From Sphaerisporangium cinnabarinum (GTDB lineage: Bacteria > Actinomycetota > Actinomycetes > Actinomycetales > Cellulomonadaceae), in NCBI GenBank assembly GCA_003052455.1, contig QAPD01000003.1:51414-115413 (forward strand): a stretch of 64,000 nt of DNA. The letters are read 5' to 3'. The translations under genes and the position numbers were made by a program. The notes beneath the pieces are model-generated. The model worked only from the letters and a program-made list of their open reading frames with translations. It was not told the DNA's origin and did not search any database. Positions within the stretch are counted from its first letter, which is position 1. Each line of letters begins with the position of its first letter. Of this stretch, positions 39,640 through 48,919 are shown piece by piece.

Positions 39640-41013
39640 TCAGCAGGTGCGCAGGAGCCGGTCCAGGACGCGCACGCCGAACCGCAGCGAGTCGACGGGC
39701 ACGCGCTCGTCGACGCCGTGGAACATGCCGGAGAAGTCGAGGTCGGCGGGCAGGCGCAGCGGCGCGAAGCCGTAGCCCGTGACCCCGAGCCGGGCGAGCG
39801 ACTTGTTGTCCGTGCCGCCGGACAGCGTGTACGGCAGCACCGTCGCCTCCGGGTCCTCCGCGAGCAGCGAGTCGACCATCGCGTCCACGAGGTCGCCCTC
39901 GAACGGCACCTCGAGCGCGATGTCGCGGTGGATCTCCTCGACCCGCACGTGCTCGCCCGCGAGCGCGCGGAGCGTCGCGAACCCGTCGTCCTCGTGGCCC
40001 GGCAGGAGGCGCGCGTCGATCGCCGCCTCGGCACGGCCGGGGATGACGTTCGCCTTGTAGCCCGCGGAGAGCTGCGTCGGGTTGGACGTGTGCCGCACCG
40101 TGGCGCCGACGAACCGCGACGCCGGGCCCAGCGCGGCCACGAGGGCCTCGATCGACCGGGAGTCCTCGGGGTCGTAGCGCAGGCCCGTGAGGTCCGCGAC
40201 GCCGCGCAGCAGCTTGTCGACGGTCGGCGTGAGCGTGTTCGGCCAGTGGTGCGTCCCGATGCGCGCGACCGCCTCCGCGAGCCGCGTCACCGCGTTGTCG
40301 TCGTTCACCTGCGACCCGTGCCCGGCGCGCCCCTCCGCGACGAGGCGCAGCCAGGCGATGCCCTTCTCCGCCGTCTGGAGCAGGTAGGCGCGCCGACCCC
40401 CGACCTCGACCGAGAACCCGCCGACCTCGCTGATCGCCTCGGTCGCGCCCTCGAACAGCTCGGGCCGGTGGTCGACGGCGTAGCGCGCCCCGTAGGCGCC
40501 GCCCGCCTCCTCGTCCGCGAAGAACGCGACGACGACGTCGCGCGCAGGCTTGCGGCCCTCGCGCACCATCTGGCGCACGACCGCGAGGATCATCGCGTCC
40601 ATGTCCTTCATGTCGACGGCGCCGCGCCCCCACAGCAGGCCGTCGATCTCCTCGCCCGCGAACGGGTCCACCGACCAGTCGTCCGCCTGCGCGGGGACGA
40701 CGTCGAGGTGACCGTGGAGCACGAGCGCCGGGCGCGTGGGATCCGCGCCCTCGAGCCGCACGACGACGCTCGCCCGGCCGGGCTCCGACTCGAACAGCTC
40801 CGGGTCGAGGCCGACCTCGTGCAGCAGCCCCATGACGTACTCCGCGGCGGCGCGCTCCCCCGGGCCCGACCCGTCGCCGAAGTTCGACGTGTCGATCCGC
40901 AGCAGCTCGCGGCAGATCCGCACGACCTCGTCCTCGGCGCGCGGCACCGCGCCGGCGGTCGCGTCGGTCGCCGCAGGGGCGCTGGCCAGGGAGTCCGGGT
41001 GCGGAGCGGTCAT
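39640..41013 (-). CDS. M20/M25/M40 family metallopeptidase
   Basis: A 457-residue zinc peptidase or deacylase of the ArgE/DapE/CPG2 family. Metal ligands and the catalytic Glu are visible in LVLHGHLDVVP, GRGAVDMKDMDA, FFADEEAGGAYGA and the C-terminal TLSGGTDNK. The dimerisation domain sits in the middle (about 205-330, RAGHGSQVN). The substrate is unknown. The ATG at 41013 has TAGCGT 7 nt upstream and no Shine-Dalgarno. An upstream in-frame start at 41070 would lie beyond that promoter. Confidence 0.93.
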   Translation of the reverse strand: MTAPHPDSLASAPAATDATAGAVPRAEDEVVRICRELLRIDTSNFGDGSGPGERAAAEYVMGLLHEVGLDPELFESEPGRASVVVRLEGADPTRPALVLHGHLDVVPAQADDWSVDPFAGEEIDGLLWGRGAVDMKDMDAMILAVVRQMVREGRKPARDVVVAFFADEEAGGAYGARYAVDHRPELFEGATEAISEVGGFSVEVGGRRAYLLQTAEKGIAWLRLVAEGRAGHGSQVNDDNAVTRLAEAVARIGTHHWPNTLTPTVDKLLRGVADLTGLRYDPEDSRSIEALVAALGPASRFVGATVRHTSNPTQLSAGYKANVIPGRAEAAIDARLLPGHEDDGFATLRALAGEHVRVEEIHRDIALEVPFEGDLVDAMVDSLLAEDPEATVLPYTLSGGTDNKSLARLGVTGYGFAPLRLPADLDFSGMFHGVDERVPVDSLRFGVRVLDRLLRTC

Positions 41014-41020
41014 GGGCGAC

Positions 41021-41026
41021 ACGCTA
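41021..41026 (-). promoter_or_regulatory. -10 element for the M20 peptidase gene (leaderless)
   Basis: TAGCGT ends 7 nt before the ATG. Confidence 0.55.
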
Positions 41027-41101
41027 CCCGCCGCCGTCGGACGCGCCGACCGCCGGGCCCGACCGCCCACATCCCGGACGCGCCGTCGTCCGGCGTACGG
41101 C

Positions 41102-42766
41102 TCAGTGACCGCCGTGCGGGTCCCGAACGAGGCTGCGGGGGCCCGTGCCGCCGAGGGGCGCGGCGTCGTGACCGCGGTGCGGGGAGCCGTCGGGCGCGTC
41201 GAGGCGCGACGGTGCCTGCTCGCCCGGGGCGACGACGACGAGCTGGCCCATCATGCCGCGGTCCTCGTGCGTGAGCAGGTGGCAGTGGAACATGTACGGG
41301 GTCGTCGGGTCGGTCGCGCCCTCGGCGGCGTCGAACCGCACGAGGAGCCGCGTCACGCGCCCCGGCTGGACGTAGACCGTGTCCTGCCATCCGGCGAGGT
41401 CGGGCCCGGGCGGTTCGCCCGCGACGTCGAGGACGCGGAACCGGACATCGTGCACGTGGAAGTTGTGCGGGGTGTCGTCGAGGCCCGTGACCTCCCAGAC
41501 CTCGGTCTCGCCGACCGTGACGACCTCGTCGACGCGGGTCATGTCCATGGACCGGCCGTTGATCGCGCTCCCGGAGAGCTCGAAGCGCCGGGTGCGGACG
41601 GCGTCGGACTCGTCGAGCGCGTCCGCGGGGTCCGTCGCCCCGAGGGTGGCGGGCACGTCCGGGCTCGGCACGAGCGTGGCGGCCGCACGCAGCTCGAGGA
41701 GGTCGAACGTGTCGTCCCCGCCGGAGAAGCGCTCGAACAGGGGGTTGACGCCGAGGTCGGGCGGGAAGCTGCGCAGGACCGCGCGCTGCCCGGGCGCCAT
41801 GGTCACGACGACCTCGGCGCGGTCGCCGGGCGAGAGCCGGACCCGCTCGACGGTCTGCGGTGCGGCGAGCAGGCCGCCGTCGGTCCCGACGAGGCGGACC
41901 GTCCCGCCGTCGGCGAGCCCGACGTCGTACACGCGCGAGTCGGAGCCGTTGAGCAGCCGGAGCCGGACGCGCTCGGTCGTGACGTCGAGGTAGGGGCCGG
42001 GCGTGCCGTTGACCAGGATCGTGTCGCCCAGCGTGCCGACCGGCGACAGGAACGACACCGCGTCGTCGAGCCGGCCGTCGGCGTGGAAGCGCTTGTCCTG
42101 GAGGATCACCGGGACGTCGTCGACGCCGTACTCGTGCGGCAGGTCCGCGGCCGGCCCGTCGGCGGCGGCGAGGTCGTCGAGCAGGAACATCCCCGCGAGC
42201 CCGCGGTACACCTGGTCCGCCGTCTGCCCGTGGAGGTGCGGGTGGTACCAGAGCGTCGCGGCGGGCTGGTCGACCGTCCAGGTGGGCGACCACGTCTCGC
42301 CGGGCTCGACCATCTGGTGGGGGCCGCCGTCCATCGCGGGCGGCAGGTGCATGCCGTGCCAGTGGAGCGTCGTCGTCTCGTCGAGCGCGTTCGTCACGTC
42401 GACGCGCACCCGCTCGCCGCGCGTGGCACGCAGCGTCGGCCCGAGGTGGTCGCCGTTCAGCCCGATCGTCGGTGTGGGCGCGGACGCGCCGAGGTCCGCG
42501 ACGCCCGCGCGCGCCTCGAGCGCGAAGACGCGCACGCCGTCCTCCACGCGCGACTCCGCGAGGGGCGGGACGGCGAGCGGCCGCGTGAACGCCACGGCGC
42601 CGGCCGTGCTCGTCGCGGCGCGCGCCCACGCGACACCGAGGACGGCGACGATCGTCCCGACGAGCAGGAGCGCGCCCAGGCCGAGCACGAGGACGACCCG
42701 CCGCGCGCGGTGCGGCGGGCCTGCGGCCGGGACGACGGCGGGCGGGACGGTCGGCGAGGTCGGCAT
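41102..42766 (-). CDS. Multicopper oxidase, exported
   Basis: A 554-residue laccase/CueO/bilirubin-oxidase-like enzyme. The N-terminus has RRVVLVLGLGA and a hydrophobic stretch (about 23-48) that could be a Tat-type signal or membrane anchor. All four copper-binding motifs are present: LHWHGMH, WYHPHLHGQ, PHNFHVHDVRF and HCHLLTHEDRGMM (type 1 His-Cys-His-Met). The C-terminus is His-rich (HRGHDAA; DPHGGH) and may bind extra copper. Likely roles are copper detoxification or oxidation of phenolics. The ATG at 42766 has GGAG 9 nt upstream; TAGCGT (42845-42850, minus strand) could be the -10. Confidence 0.94.
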   Translation of the reverse strand: MPTSPTVPPAVVPAAGPPHRARRVVLVLGLGALLLVGTIVAVLGVAWARAATSTAGAVAFTRPLAVPPLAESRVEDGVRVFALEARAGVADLGASAPTPTIGLNGDHLGPTLRATRGERVRVDVTNALDETTTLHWHGMHLPPAMDGGPHQMVEPGETWSPTWTVDQPAATLWYHPHLHGQTADQVYRGLAGMFLLDDLAAADGPAADLPHEYGVDDVPVILQDKRFHADGRLDDAVSFLSPVGTLGDTILVNGTPGPYLDVTTERVRLRLLNGSDSRVYDVGLADGGTVRLVGTDGGLLAAPQTVERVRLSPGDRAEVVVTMAPGQRAVLRSFPPDLGVNPLFERFSGGDDTFDLLELRAAATLVPSPDVPATLGATDPADALDESDAVRTRRFELSGSAINGRSMDMTRVDEVVTVGETEVWEVTGLDDTPHNFHVHDVRFRVLDVAGEPPGPDLAGWQDTVYVQPGRVTRLLVRFDAAEGATDPTTPYMFHCHLLTHEDRGMMGQLVVVAPGEQAPSRLDAPDGSPHRGHDAAPLGGTGPRSLVRDPHGGH

Positions 42767-42915
42767 GGCGGCTGCGCTCCAGGGTGCGGACGGCGGCCTC
42801 CGGGGACCGGGGCCGGAGGCGGCCGGGCGAGGGCCACCTCCTCGACGCTAGGACGGCGGAGGGCACCGGGCGTCGGCCGTGCGGCGTACGCGCGCCCGGA
42901 GCGGACCCTGAGCGG

Positions 42916-42947
42916 GGCCCGGGGAGGCTCAGGGGCCTCCCCGGGCC
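42916..42947 (-). terminator. Strong hairpin terminator after the M3 peptidase gene
   Basis: A 13-bp perfect stem (GGCCCGGGGAGGC / GCCTCCCCGGGCC) with a 6-nt loop begins 7 nt past the stop codon. It has no T tract. Confidence 0.8.
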
Positions 42948-42953
42948 GCCGGC

Positions 42954-45095
42954 TCAGGCGTCGAGGCCGCGGCGCGCGAGGAGCGGCGCGATCTCGGCGT
43001 CGCGTCCGCGCAGCTCGCGGAACGACTGCAGCGGGTCCTGCGAGCCGCCGCGCGCGAGCAGCACGCGGCGGAAGCGCTCGCCGTTCTCGCGCGACAGGCC
43101 GCCGTTCTCGCGGTACCACTCGACCGTGTCGGCGTCGAGGACCTCGGACCAGATGTACGAGTAGTACCCGGCCGCGTACCCGCCCCCGAACACGTGGTTG
43201 TAGTACGTCGTGCGGTAGCGCGGCGGGACGGGCGCGAACGCGACGCCCGCCGCCTCGAGCGCGGCGGCCTCGAACGGCACGACGTCCGCCTCCGACGCCG
43301 GGACGCCGTCGGGCCCGACCTGGTGCCAGGCCTGGTCGAGCAGCGCCGCCGCGAGGTACTCGGTCGTGCCGAAGCCCTCGTTGAACTGCCGCGAGGCGAG
43401 CATCGTGTCGACCCACTCGGCGGGCATCGGCTCGCCCGTGACGTGGTGCACCGCGTAGGAGCGCAGGACCGACGGCTCCCACGCCCACATCTCGTTGACC
43501 TGCGACGGGTACTCGACGAAGTCGCGCGGCACCTCCGTGCCGGACTGCGACGGGTAGCGCACGTCGGAGAACAGGCCGTGCAGCGCGTGCCCGAACTCGT
43601 GGAAGAGCGTGATGACCTCGTCCCACCCGAGGAGCGTGGGCTGGCCGGCCGGCGGCTTGACGATGTTGAGGTTGTTCACGACGACCGGCTTCTGGCCGAG
43701 CAGGTGGTTCTGGTCGACGAGGTTGTTCATCCAGGCGCCGCCGCGCTTGGACTCGCGCGTGTACCAGTCGGCGAGGAACAGGCCCATCCCCTGGCCCGGC
43801 TCCCCCGGCGTCTCGGCGTCGAAGACCTCGAAGACGCGCACGTCCGGGTGGTAGCCGACGAGGTCGTGGCGCTCGGCGAAGGAGATGCCGAACAGGCGGT
43901 TCGCGGCCAGGAGCACGCCGTCGTGCACGACGCGCTCGAGCTCGAGGTACGGGCGCAGCAGGGCGTCGTCGAGCGCGTAGCGGTCCTTGCGCACGCGCTC
44001 GGCGTAGAACGACCAGTCGGACGCGCGCAGCGTCGCGCCCGGCTCGTCGGCCCGCAGCGCCGCCTCGAGGTCGGCCGCCTCGCGGCGCGCGTTCGCGACG
44101 GCGGCGGGAGCGAGCCGCGCGAGCATCGCGTTCACGGCCTCGGTCGTCTTCGCGGTCGCGTCCTCCGCGACGTACGCGGCGTGGTGCTCGTAGCCGAGCA
44201 GGCGCGCGCGCTCGGCCCTCAGGCGCACGGTCTCGAGCACGATCTCGCGCGTGTCGTGGTCGTCCCCGGTCGCACCGCGCGACTCCGACGCCTGCTGCAC
44301 GCGCTCGCGCACGTCCCGGCGCGCGAGCGAGGCGAGGACGCCCTGCTGGGTGGGGAGCTGCATCTCCAGCAGCCACGCGCCCTCGTGCCCGCGCGCCGAG
44401 GCGGCCGCCGCCGCGCCCGCGACGGCGTCCTCGGCGAGCCCGTCGAGCTCGGCGCGGTCCGTGACGAGCACGCTCGCGGCGTTCGCGCCCGCGAGCAGCT
44501 TGCGCCCGAACGCGGCCTCGAGCGTGGTCAGGCGGCCGTTCAGCGTGCGCAGGCGCTCCTGCTGCTCCGCGTCGAGCTCGACGCCCGAGCGGCGGAACCG
44601 GACGAGCAGCGTGCGGAGCAGCCACGCGGCGTCGGGCTCGAGGGTCTGCTCGCCGGCGTCCACCGCGTCCTGGAGCGCGCGGGCGCGCGCGTACAGGCGG
44701 GCGTCCATGTAGATCGCGTCGTGGTGGGCCGCGAGCTCGGGCGCGAACTCCTCCTCGATCTGCTCCAGGCCCGGCGTCGCGTCGGCCGACAGCTGGTTGT
44801 AGAACGCGTTGAGCACGCGCGCGAGGTCACGACCCGACCGCTCGAGCGCCTCGAGCACGCTCGCGACCGTGGGCGGCGCGTCGTCGGTCGCGATCTCCTC
44901 GATCGCCGCACGTTGCGCCGCCGTCGCGGCCCGCAGCGCCGGGAGGTAGTGCTCCTCGCGGACCGCGTCGTAGTCGGGCAGCTCGTACGGCAGCACGGAC
45001 GGCGTCGCGAACGGGTTGGCGGGGTCGAGGTCGAGAAGGGCCGGCGCGGCGGTGGGCGCGGGCGCGTCGGCGCGCGTCGTGGGCTCGGAGGTCAT
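42954..45095 (-). CDS. M3 family oligopeptidase (dipeptidyl carboxypeptidase type)
   Basis: A cytosolic zinc metallopeptidase of 713 residues, normal for the Dcp/OpdA group. The zinc site is TLFHEFGHALHGLFS, with the third ligand Glu in VEYPSQVNEMWAWEP about 25 residues on. A substrate-binding Tyr/Gly loop follows near the C-terminus (YNHVFGGGYAAGYYSYIW). It is mostly helical. The ATG at 45095 was taken; an ATG three codons earlier is equally possible. It probably degrades short peptides released by proteasome or Clp proteases (family inference). Confidence 0.94.
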   Translation of the reverse strand: MTSEPTTRADAPAPTAAPALLDLDPANPFATPSVLPYELPDYDAVREEHYLPALRAATAAQRAAIEEIATDDAPPTVASVLEALERSGRDLARVLNAFYNQLSADATPGLEQIEEEFAPELAAHHDAIYMDARLYARARALQDAVDAGEQTLEPDAAWLLRTLLVRFRRSGVELDAEQQERLRTLNGRLTTLEAAFGRKLLAGANAASVLVTDRAELDGLAEDAVAGAAAAASARGHEGAWLLEMQLPTQQGVLASLARRDVRERVQQASESRGATGDDHDTREIVLETVRLRAERARLLGYEHHAAYVAEDATAKTTEAVNAMLARLAPAAVANARREAADLEAALRADEPGATLRASDWSFYAERVRKDRYALDDALLRPYLELERVVHDGVLLAANRLFGISFAERHDLVGYHPDVRVFEVFDAETPGEPGQGMGLFLADWYTRESKRGGAWMNNLVDQNHLLGQKPVVVNNLNIVKPPAGQPTLLGWDEVITLFHEFGHALHGLFSDVRYPSQSGTEVPRDFVEYPSQVNEMWAWEPSVLRSYAVHHVTGEPMPAEWVDTMLASRQFNEGFGTTEYLAAALLDQAWHQVGPDGVPASEADVVPFEAAALEAAGVAFAPVPPRYRTTYYNHVFGGGYAAGYYSYIWSEVLDADTVEWYRENGGLSRENGERFRRVLLARGGSQDPLQSFRELRGRDAEIAPLLARRGLDA

Positions 45096-45173
45096 GGTGC
45101 CCATCTTGACCCCGCGGGCGGGCGCGACGGAAACGGATACCCCGCCGCCCGCGAGCACGACGGCGGTGCGTCG

Positions 45174-45809
45174 TCAGGCGGCGCGGCCCGACGGCGGCGC
45201 GTCCGCCGGCCACGGCTCGGCCGGCTCGCGCGGGTCGTCGGGCAGGAGCGTGCCGACCCAGGCGTCCCGTCGCTCGCCGCGCTGGAGCGCGAAGCCGCGC
45301 ACCGTTCCCTCGACCCGGAAGCCGAGGCGCCACGCCGTCCGGCGCGAGGGCCAGTTGCCGACGTACGCCTGCCAGAAGAGCCGCGCGAGGCCCGCGCCCT
45401 CGGGGTCGAACGCCCAGTCGACGACGAGGCGGCCCGCCGCCGTCATGAGGCCGCGGCCCCGCACCCCCGGAGCGGTCCAGTAGCCGATCTCGGCGGACCG
45501 TCGGCCCTCGGGCGCGTCGTCGAGGCTCAGGCCGATCATGCCGAGGAGAGGACCGACGCCGTCCGGGCCGGGGATGCCCGAGCGGCCCGCGCTCTCGCGC
45601 ACGCCCCACGTGAGGACGTCCCCGCGCTCCCACCCGGGGCCGACGTGCTCCTCGACGAACTGCACCGCGTCCGTGCGCGCGTACGGCGACGGCACGACCG
45701 TCCACGCGGCGACCTCCGGGTCCTGGCACGCGGCCGTGATCGCGTCGACGTCGTCGAGGGTCGGGGTGGACAGGTGGACGCGGCCGTCGTCGAGAGCGAA
45801 GGGGTGCAC
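45174..45809 (-). CDS. GNAT-family N-acetyltransferase
   Basis: A 211-residue RimJ/RimL-like acetyltransferase. The acetyl-CoA loop reads APGVRGRGLMTAAGRLVVDW, preceded by the EIGYW beta strand and followed by NWPSRRTAWRLGFRVEG. The acceptor is unknown. The GTG at 45809 lies 7 nt after CAGGCT, a -10-like hexamer. An acidic Pro-rich tail ends the chain. Confidence 0.88.
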   Translation of the reverse strand: MHPFALDDGRVHLSTPTLDDVDAITAACQDPEVAAWTVVPSPYARTDAVQFVEEHVGPGWERGDVLTWGVRESAGRSGIPGPDGVGPLLGMIGLSLDDAPEGRRSAEIGYWTAPGVRGRGLMTAAGRLVVDWAFDPEGAGLARLFWQAYVGNWPSRRTAWRLGFRVEGTVRGFALQRGERRDAWVGTLLPDDPREPAEPWPADAPPSGRAA

Positions 45810-45816
45810 CCGCCCG

Positions 45817-45822
45817 AGCCTG
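45817..45822 (-). promoter_or_regulatory. -10-like element for the GNAT gene
   Basis: CAGGCT ends 7 nt before the GTG; it differs from TAnnnT in its first base only. Confidence 0.4.
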
Positions 45823-45915
45823 GCACGCCCTGCGGCGCGACGTCACCCGGAATCCGGGAGGTCGCCGTCCTGGAGCGCCACCGCGCCCTCGCTCGTCCTC
45901 GTGGCCCGGTCGGCG

Positions 45916-47031
45916 TCAGGGGCGCAGGGCGTCCTCCACGGGCGTCCACGGCAGGTCGTGCGCGGCAGCCACCGCCTCGTTGAGGAGGGCACCGCGGTGG
46001 GTGGACGCCCCCGACCGCAGGAGCGGGACGTCCCGCACGGCGTCGACCCCGCCGTCCGCGAGCGCCGCCAGGTACGGGAGCGTCGCGCTGGTCAGGGCGA
46101 GGGTGCTCGTCACGGGGACGGCGCCGGGCATGTTGGCGACGCAGTAGAACGTCGTGCCGTGGACGGCGAACGTCGGGTCGTCGTGCGTGGTGGGCCGCGA
46201 TCCCTCGAAGCACCCGCCCTGGTCGACGGCGACGTCCACGAGCACGGCGCCGGGCCGCATCCGCGCCACGAGGTCGTCCGTGACGAGGCGCGGGGCGCGC
46301 GCCCCGGCGACGAGCACGGCGCCGACGACGAGGTCGGCCTCCAGCACCTCGCGCTCGATCGCGTACGCGCTCGACACGACGGTGCGCACGTGCCCCGAGA
46401 ACTCCTGGTCGACGGCGCGCAGCACGGGGAGCGCGAGGTCGACGACCGTCACCTCGGCCCGCATGCCCACGGCGATCTCGGCGGCGTGGCGCCCCGCCGT
46501 GCCGCCCCCGAGCACGACGACCCGGCCGGGCCGCGTCCCCGGCACACCGCCGAGCAGGACGCCGCGGCCGCCCGCCGGTCGCTGGAGGAGCCATGCGCCG
46601 ACCTGGGTCGCCATGCGTCCGGCGACCTCGCTCATGGGCGCCAGGAGCGGGAGCGTGCCGTCCGCGGCCTGCGCGGTCTCGTAGGCGACGGCGGTGGTGC
46701 CGGCGTCGAGCAGGGCGCGCGTGCAGGCCTCGTCGGCGGCGAGGTGGAGGTACGCGAACAGCAGGAGGTCGTCGCGCAGGAAGCGGTGCTCGCTCGCGAC
46801 CGGCTCCTTGACCTTGCACACGAGCTCCGCCTCGCCCCAGACCTCCTCGGCGGTGGGCACGATGCGCGCGCCCGCGCTCTCGAACTCCGCGTCGGGCAGG
46901 TGGGAGCCGGTCCCGGCCCCGGACTGGACGAGCACGTCGTGCCCGGCCCGCACGAGGTGGTGCGCGCCGGCGGGGGTGAGCGCGACGCGGTCCTCGTGGT
47001 TCTTGACCTCGGTGGGTATCCCGATCCTCAT
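45916..47031 (-). CDS. ald: Alanine dehydrogenase
   Basis: Reversibly deaminates L-alanine to pyruvate with NAD+. It is 371 residues. Arg15 and Lys75 (VCKVKEP) bind substrate, and His96 in FAYLHLA is the catalytic base. The Rossmann fingerprint VVLGGGTAGRHAAEIA is present, as is YCVANMPGAVP. The ATG is at 47031. It diverges from an amino-acid permease gene across 109 bp containing short inverted repeats, so alanine uptake and catabolism may be co-controlled (inference). Confidence 0.96.
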   Translation of the reverse strand: MRIGIPTEVKNHEDRVALTPAGAHHLVRAGHDVLVQSGAGTGSHLPDAEFESAGARIVPTAEEVWGEAELVCKVKEPVASEHRFLRDDLLLFAYLHLAADEACTRALLDAGTTAVAYETAQAADGTLPLLAPMSEVAGRMATQVGAWLLQRPAGGRGVLLGGVPGTRPGRVVVLGGGTAGRHAAEIAVGMRAEVTVVDLALPVLRAVDQEFSGHVRTVVSSAYAIEREVLEADLVVGAVLVAGARAPRLVTDDLVARMRPGAVLVDVAVDQGGCFEGSRPTTHDDPTFAVHGTTFYCVANMPGAVPVTSTLALTSATLPYLAALADGGVDAVRDVPLLRSGASTHRGALLNEAVAAAHDLPWTPVEDALRP

Positions 47032-47127
47032 GGTCCAGTGTGGCCGCAGGCGGCCGTCGTGCGCAGGGTGGCAGGATCTTGTGCCTGCGTGTCCTGGCTG
47101 CCACTCGTGCCGCCTCGGCGTCGTTGC

Positions 47128-47133
47128 CAGGGT
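47128..47133 (+). promoter_or_regulatory. -10-like element for the APC permease gene
   Basis: CAGGGT ends 7 nt before the GTG at 47141. AGGG also lies within the spacer, so either leaderless or leadered translation is possible. Confidence 0.35.
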
Positions 47134-47140
47134 AGGGCGC

Positions 47141-48523
47141 GTGGACCCGACGACCTCTCGCACGACGGCCCGACCCGACCTGCCGGGCCGCCCGGCCGCC
47201 CCTCCCGGACCGGGCCGTCCTCCCGCACCCCTCGCACCGGCACCGGCACCGGCGGGCACGCTGGGCCTCGCACGCGGCAGCGCGCTCTACGTCGCGAGCG
47301 TCCTCGGCACCGGCGTCCTCGCGCTGCCAGGGCTCGCGACCCGCGTCGCCGGGCCCGCGTCCGTGCTCGCCGTCGCGCTCGTCCTCGTCGCGAGCGTGCC
47401 ACTCGCGGGGACGTTCGCCGCGCTCGCGGCGCGGCACCCGGACCGGGGCGGTGTCGCGAGCGCGGTGCGCACGGCGCTCGGCCCGACGGCGGCCCGCGCC
47501 ACCGGGTACTGGTTCTACCTCGGCGTGTGCGCAGGCGTCCCCGTCGTCGCGGTGCTCGGCGCCGAGTACGTCGTCGCCGTCGTCGGGGCGGACCGCGGGG
47601 CCGTGCCCGTCGTGGCGGTCGCGCTCGTCGTCGTGCCCGCGCTCGCGGTGGGCCTCGGCGTGCGCGTGGCGGGCGCCGTCCAGCTCGGCCTGACGACGCT
47701 CCTGCTCGCGGCGGTCGTCGTGGTGGTCGCCGCGGCGGCGCCGGCCGCGAGCGCCGAGCGCTTCACGCCGTTCCTCAGCGAGGGGTGGTCCGGCGTGGGC
47801 TCGGCCGTGAGCCTGTTCGTGTGGGCGTTCGCCGGGTGGGAGGTCGGCACGCACGTCTCGGCCGACTTCCGCGACCCCCGGCGCACGATCCCCGCCGCGA
47901 CGGGCGTGGCGCTCGTGGTGGTGGGCGTCGCGTACCTCGCGCTCCAGGTCACGACGGTCGGGGTGCTCGGGACGGGCGCGGGGACGGGGACGGTCGCGCT
48001 CCTGGACCTCGCGCGCGTCGGCGCCCCCGGCGCGGGCCCGGTGCTCGTGGGGGTCGTCGCCGCGGTCGTCACGTCCGGCGTGCTCACCGCGTACCTCGCC
48101 GCGTTCGCGAACCTCGGGCAGGCGCTCGCTCGCGACGGGGACCTCCCTCGTCCCCTGGCCGCGCTCTCGGGCCGTGGGGGCGTTCCGCGTCGCGCGCTGG
48201 CCGTCACGCTCGGGCTGGCGACGGGCTACCTCGCCGTGCTCGTCGCGACGGGGCTCGACCTCGAGCCGTTCGTGCGCGTCCACACGAGCAGCATGGTGGC
48301 CGTCTACGCCCTGGGCATGGTGGCGGCGCTGCGCCTGCTCCCCCGACGCACTCCCGGCTGGTGGCTCGCCGCGGTCGCGGCCGTCCTCACGGGCGTGCTG
48401 CTGCTCCTCGCCGGTGCGTCGCTCGTGGCGCCGGCGCTGCTGGCCGTTGCCGCGGTCGTCGTGACGCTCGTCCGGCGCCGGGCCGCGCACCGACCCTCGG
48501 ACGCCCGGGTCCGGGGCCGGTGA
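47141..48523 (+). CDS. APC-family amino acid permease
   Basis: A 460-residue transporter of the amino acid-polyamine-organocation superfamily with about 12 hydrophobic segments after a roughly 40-residue Pro/Ala-rich cytoplasmic N-terminus. The unwound helix 1 motif is present as ASVLGTGVLALPG. WAFAGWEVGTHVSADFRDP is the conserved TM6/loop segment. The substrate is not certain; divergence from ald makes alanine or a similar amino acid plausible. The GTG start at 47141 is favoured because the preceding in-frame sequence lies in the ald promoter region. Confidence 0.88.
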   Translation: MDPTTSRTTARPDLPGRPAAPPGPGRPPAPLAPAPAPAGTLGLARGSALYVASVLGTGVLALPGLATRVAGPASVLAVALVLVASVPLAGTFAALAARHPDRGGVASAVRTALGPTAARATGYWFYLGVCAGVPVVAVLGAEYVVAVVGADRGAVPVVAVALVVVPALAVGLGVRVAGAVQLGLTTLLLAAVVVVVAAAAPAASAERFTPFLSEGWSGVGSAVSLFVWAFAGWEVGTHVSADFRDPRRTIPAATGVALVVVGVAYLALQVTTVGVLGTGAGTGTVALLDLARVGAPGAGPVLVGVVAAVVTSGVLTAYLAAFANLGQALARDGDLPRPLAALSGRGGVPRRALAVTLGLATGYLAVLVATGLDLEPFVRVHTSSMVAVYALGMVAALRLLPRRTPGWWLAAVAAVLTGVLLLLAGASLVAPALLAVAAVVVTLVRRRAAHRPSDARVRGR

Positions 48524-48578
48524 CGGCGTCGCCCGGGAGCCACCCGGGCGGCCTGTTCCCCGGGCGCGCACTCTCCGC

Positions 48579-48584
48579 TACGGT
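48579..48584 (+). promoter_or_regulatory. -10 element for the DUF1905 gene (leaderless)
   Basis: TACGGT ends 7 nt before the ATG at 48592. Confidence 0.55.
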
Positions 48585-48591
48585 CGACGCC

Positions 48592-48894
48592 ATGCCCACG
48601 TGGACGGACCCCGGCCCGGTGGAGTTCGACGCCGAGGTGGTCGCCGCCGGGACACGGTCGGGAGCGTTCGTCGCGCTCCCCGTCGACGTCGTCGACCTGT
48701 TCGGGACGCGCGGCCGGGTCCCGGTGCTCGCGGCGGTCGACGACGTCGCGTACCACGCGTCGCTCGTCGCCTACGGCGGCCCGCACCTGCTCGCCGTGCT
48801 GCGCTCGGTGCGGGCGGCGACCGGCAAGGGCGTCGGGGACACCGTGCACGTCTCGGTCCGTCTCGACGACGGGGTCTCCGCCGTCCCGAGGTGA
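48592..48894 (+). CDS. DUF1905 domain protein
   Basis: A 100-residue protein that is essentially one DUF1905 beta-barrel domain: FDAEVVAAGTRSGAFVALP, then DLFGTRGRVPVLAAVDDV and GVGDTVHVSVRLD. Function unknown; related domains sometimes precede a bacteriocin-protection (YdeI/OmpD-like) domain, which is absent here. The gene converges on the AI-2E family gene with a 25-bp gap. Confidence 0.87.
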   Translation: MPTWTDPGPVEFDAEVVAAGTRSGAFVALPVDVVDLFGTRGRVPVLAAVDDVAYHASLVAYGGPHLLAVLRSVRAATGKGVGDTVHVSVRLDDGVSAVPR

Positions 48895-48919
48895 CCGCGC
48901 CCCGAGCCCTCGCGGGCGG

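Noticed and set aside
42454..42766. Two different proteins for the multicopper oxidase region on the minus strand
   Set aside because: A second frame overlaps extensively but lacks copper motifs. The 42766 start gives the signal segment and all four motifs in one chain.
45846..45858. Short hairpin CCCGG-AAT-CCGGG as an ald terminator
   Set aside because: The stem is 5 bp with a 3-nt loop and no T tract, too weak to claim in DNA of this composition.
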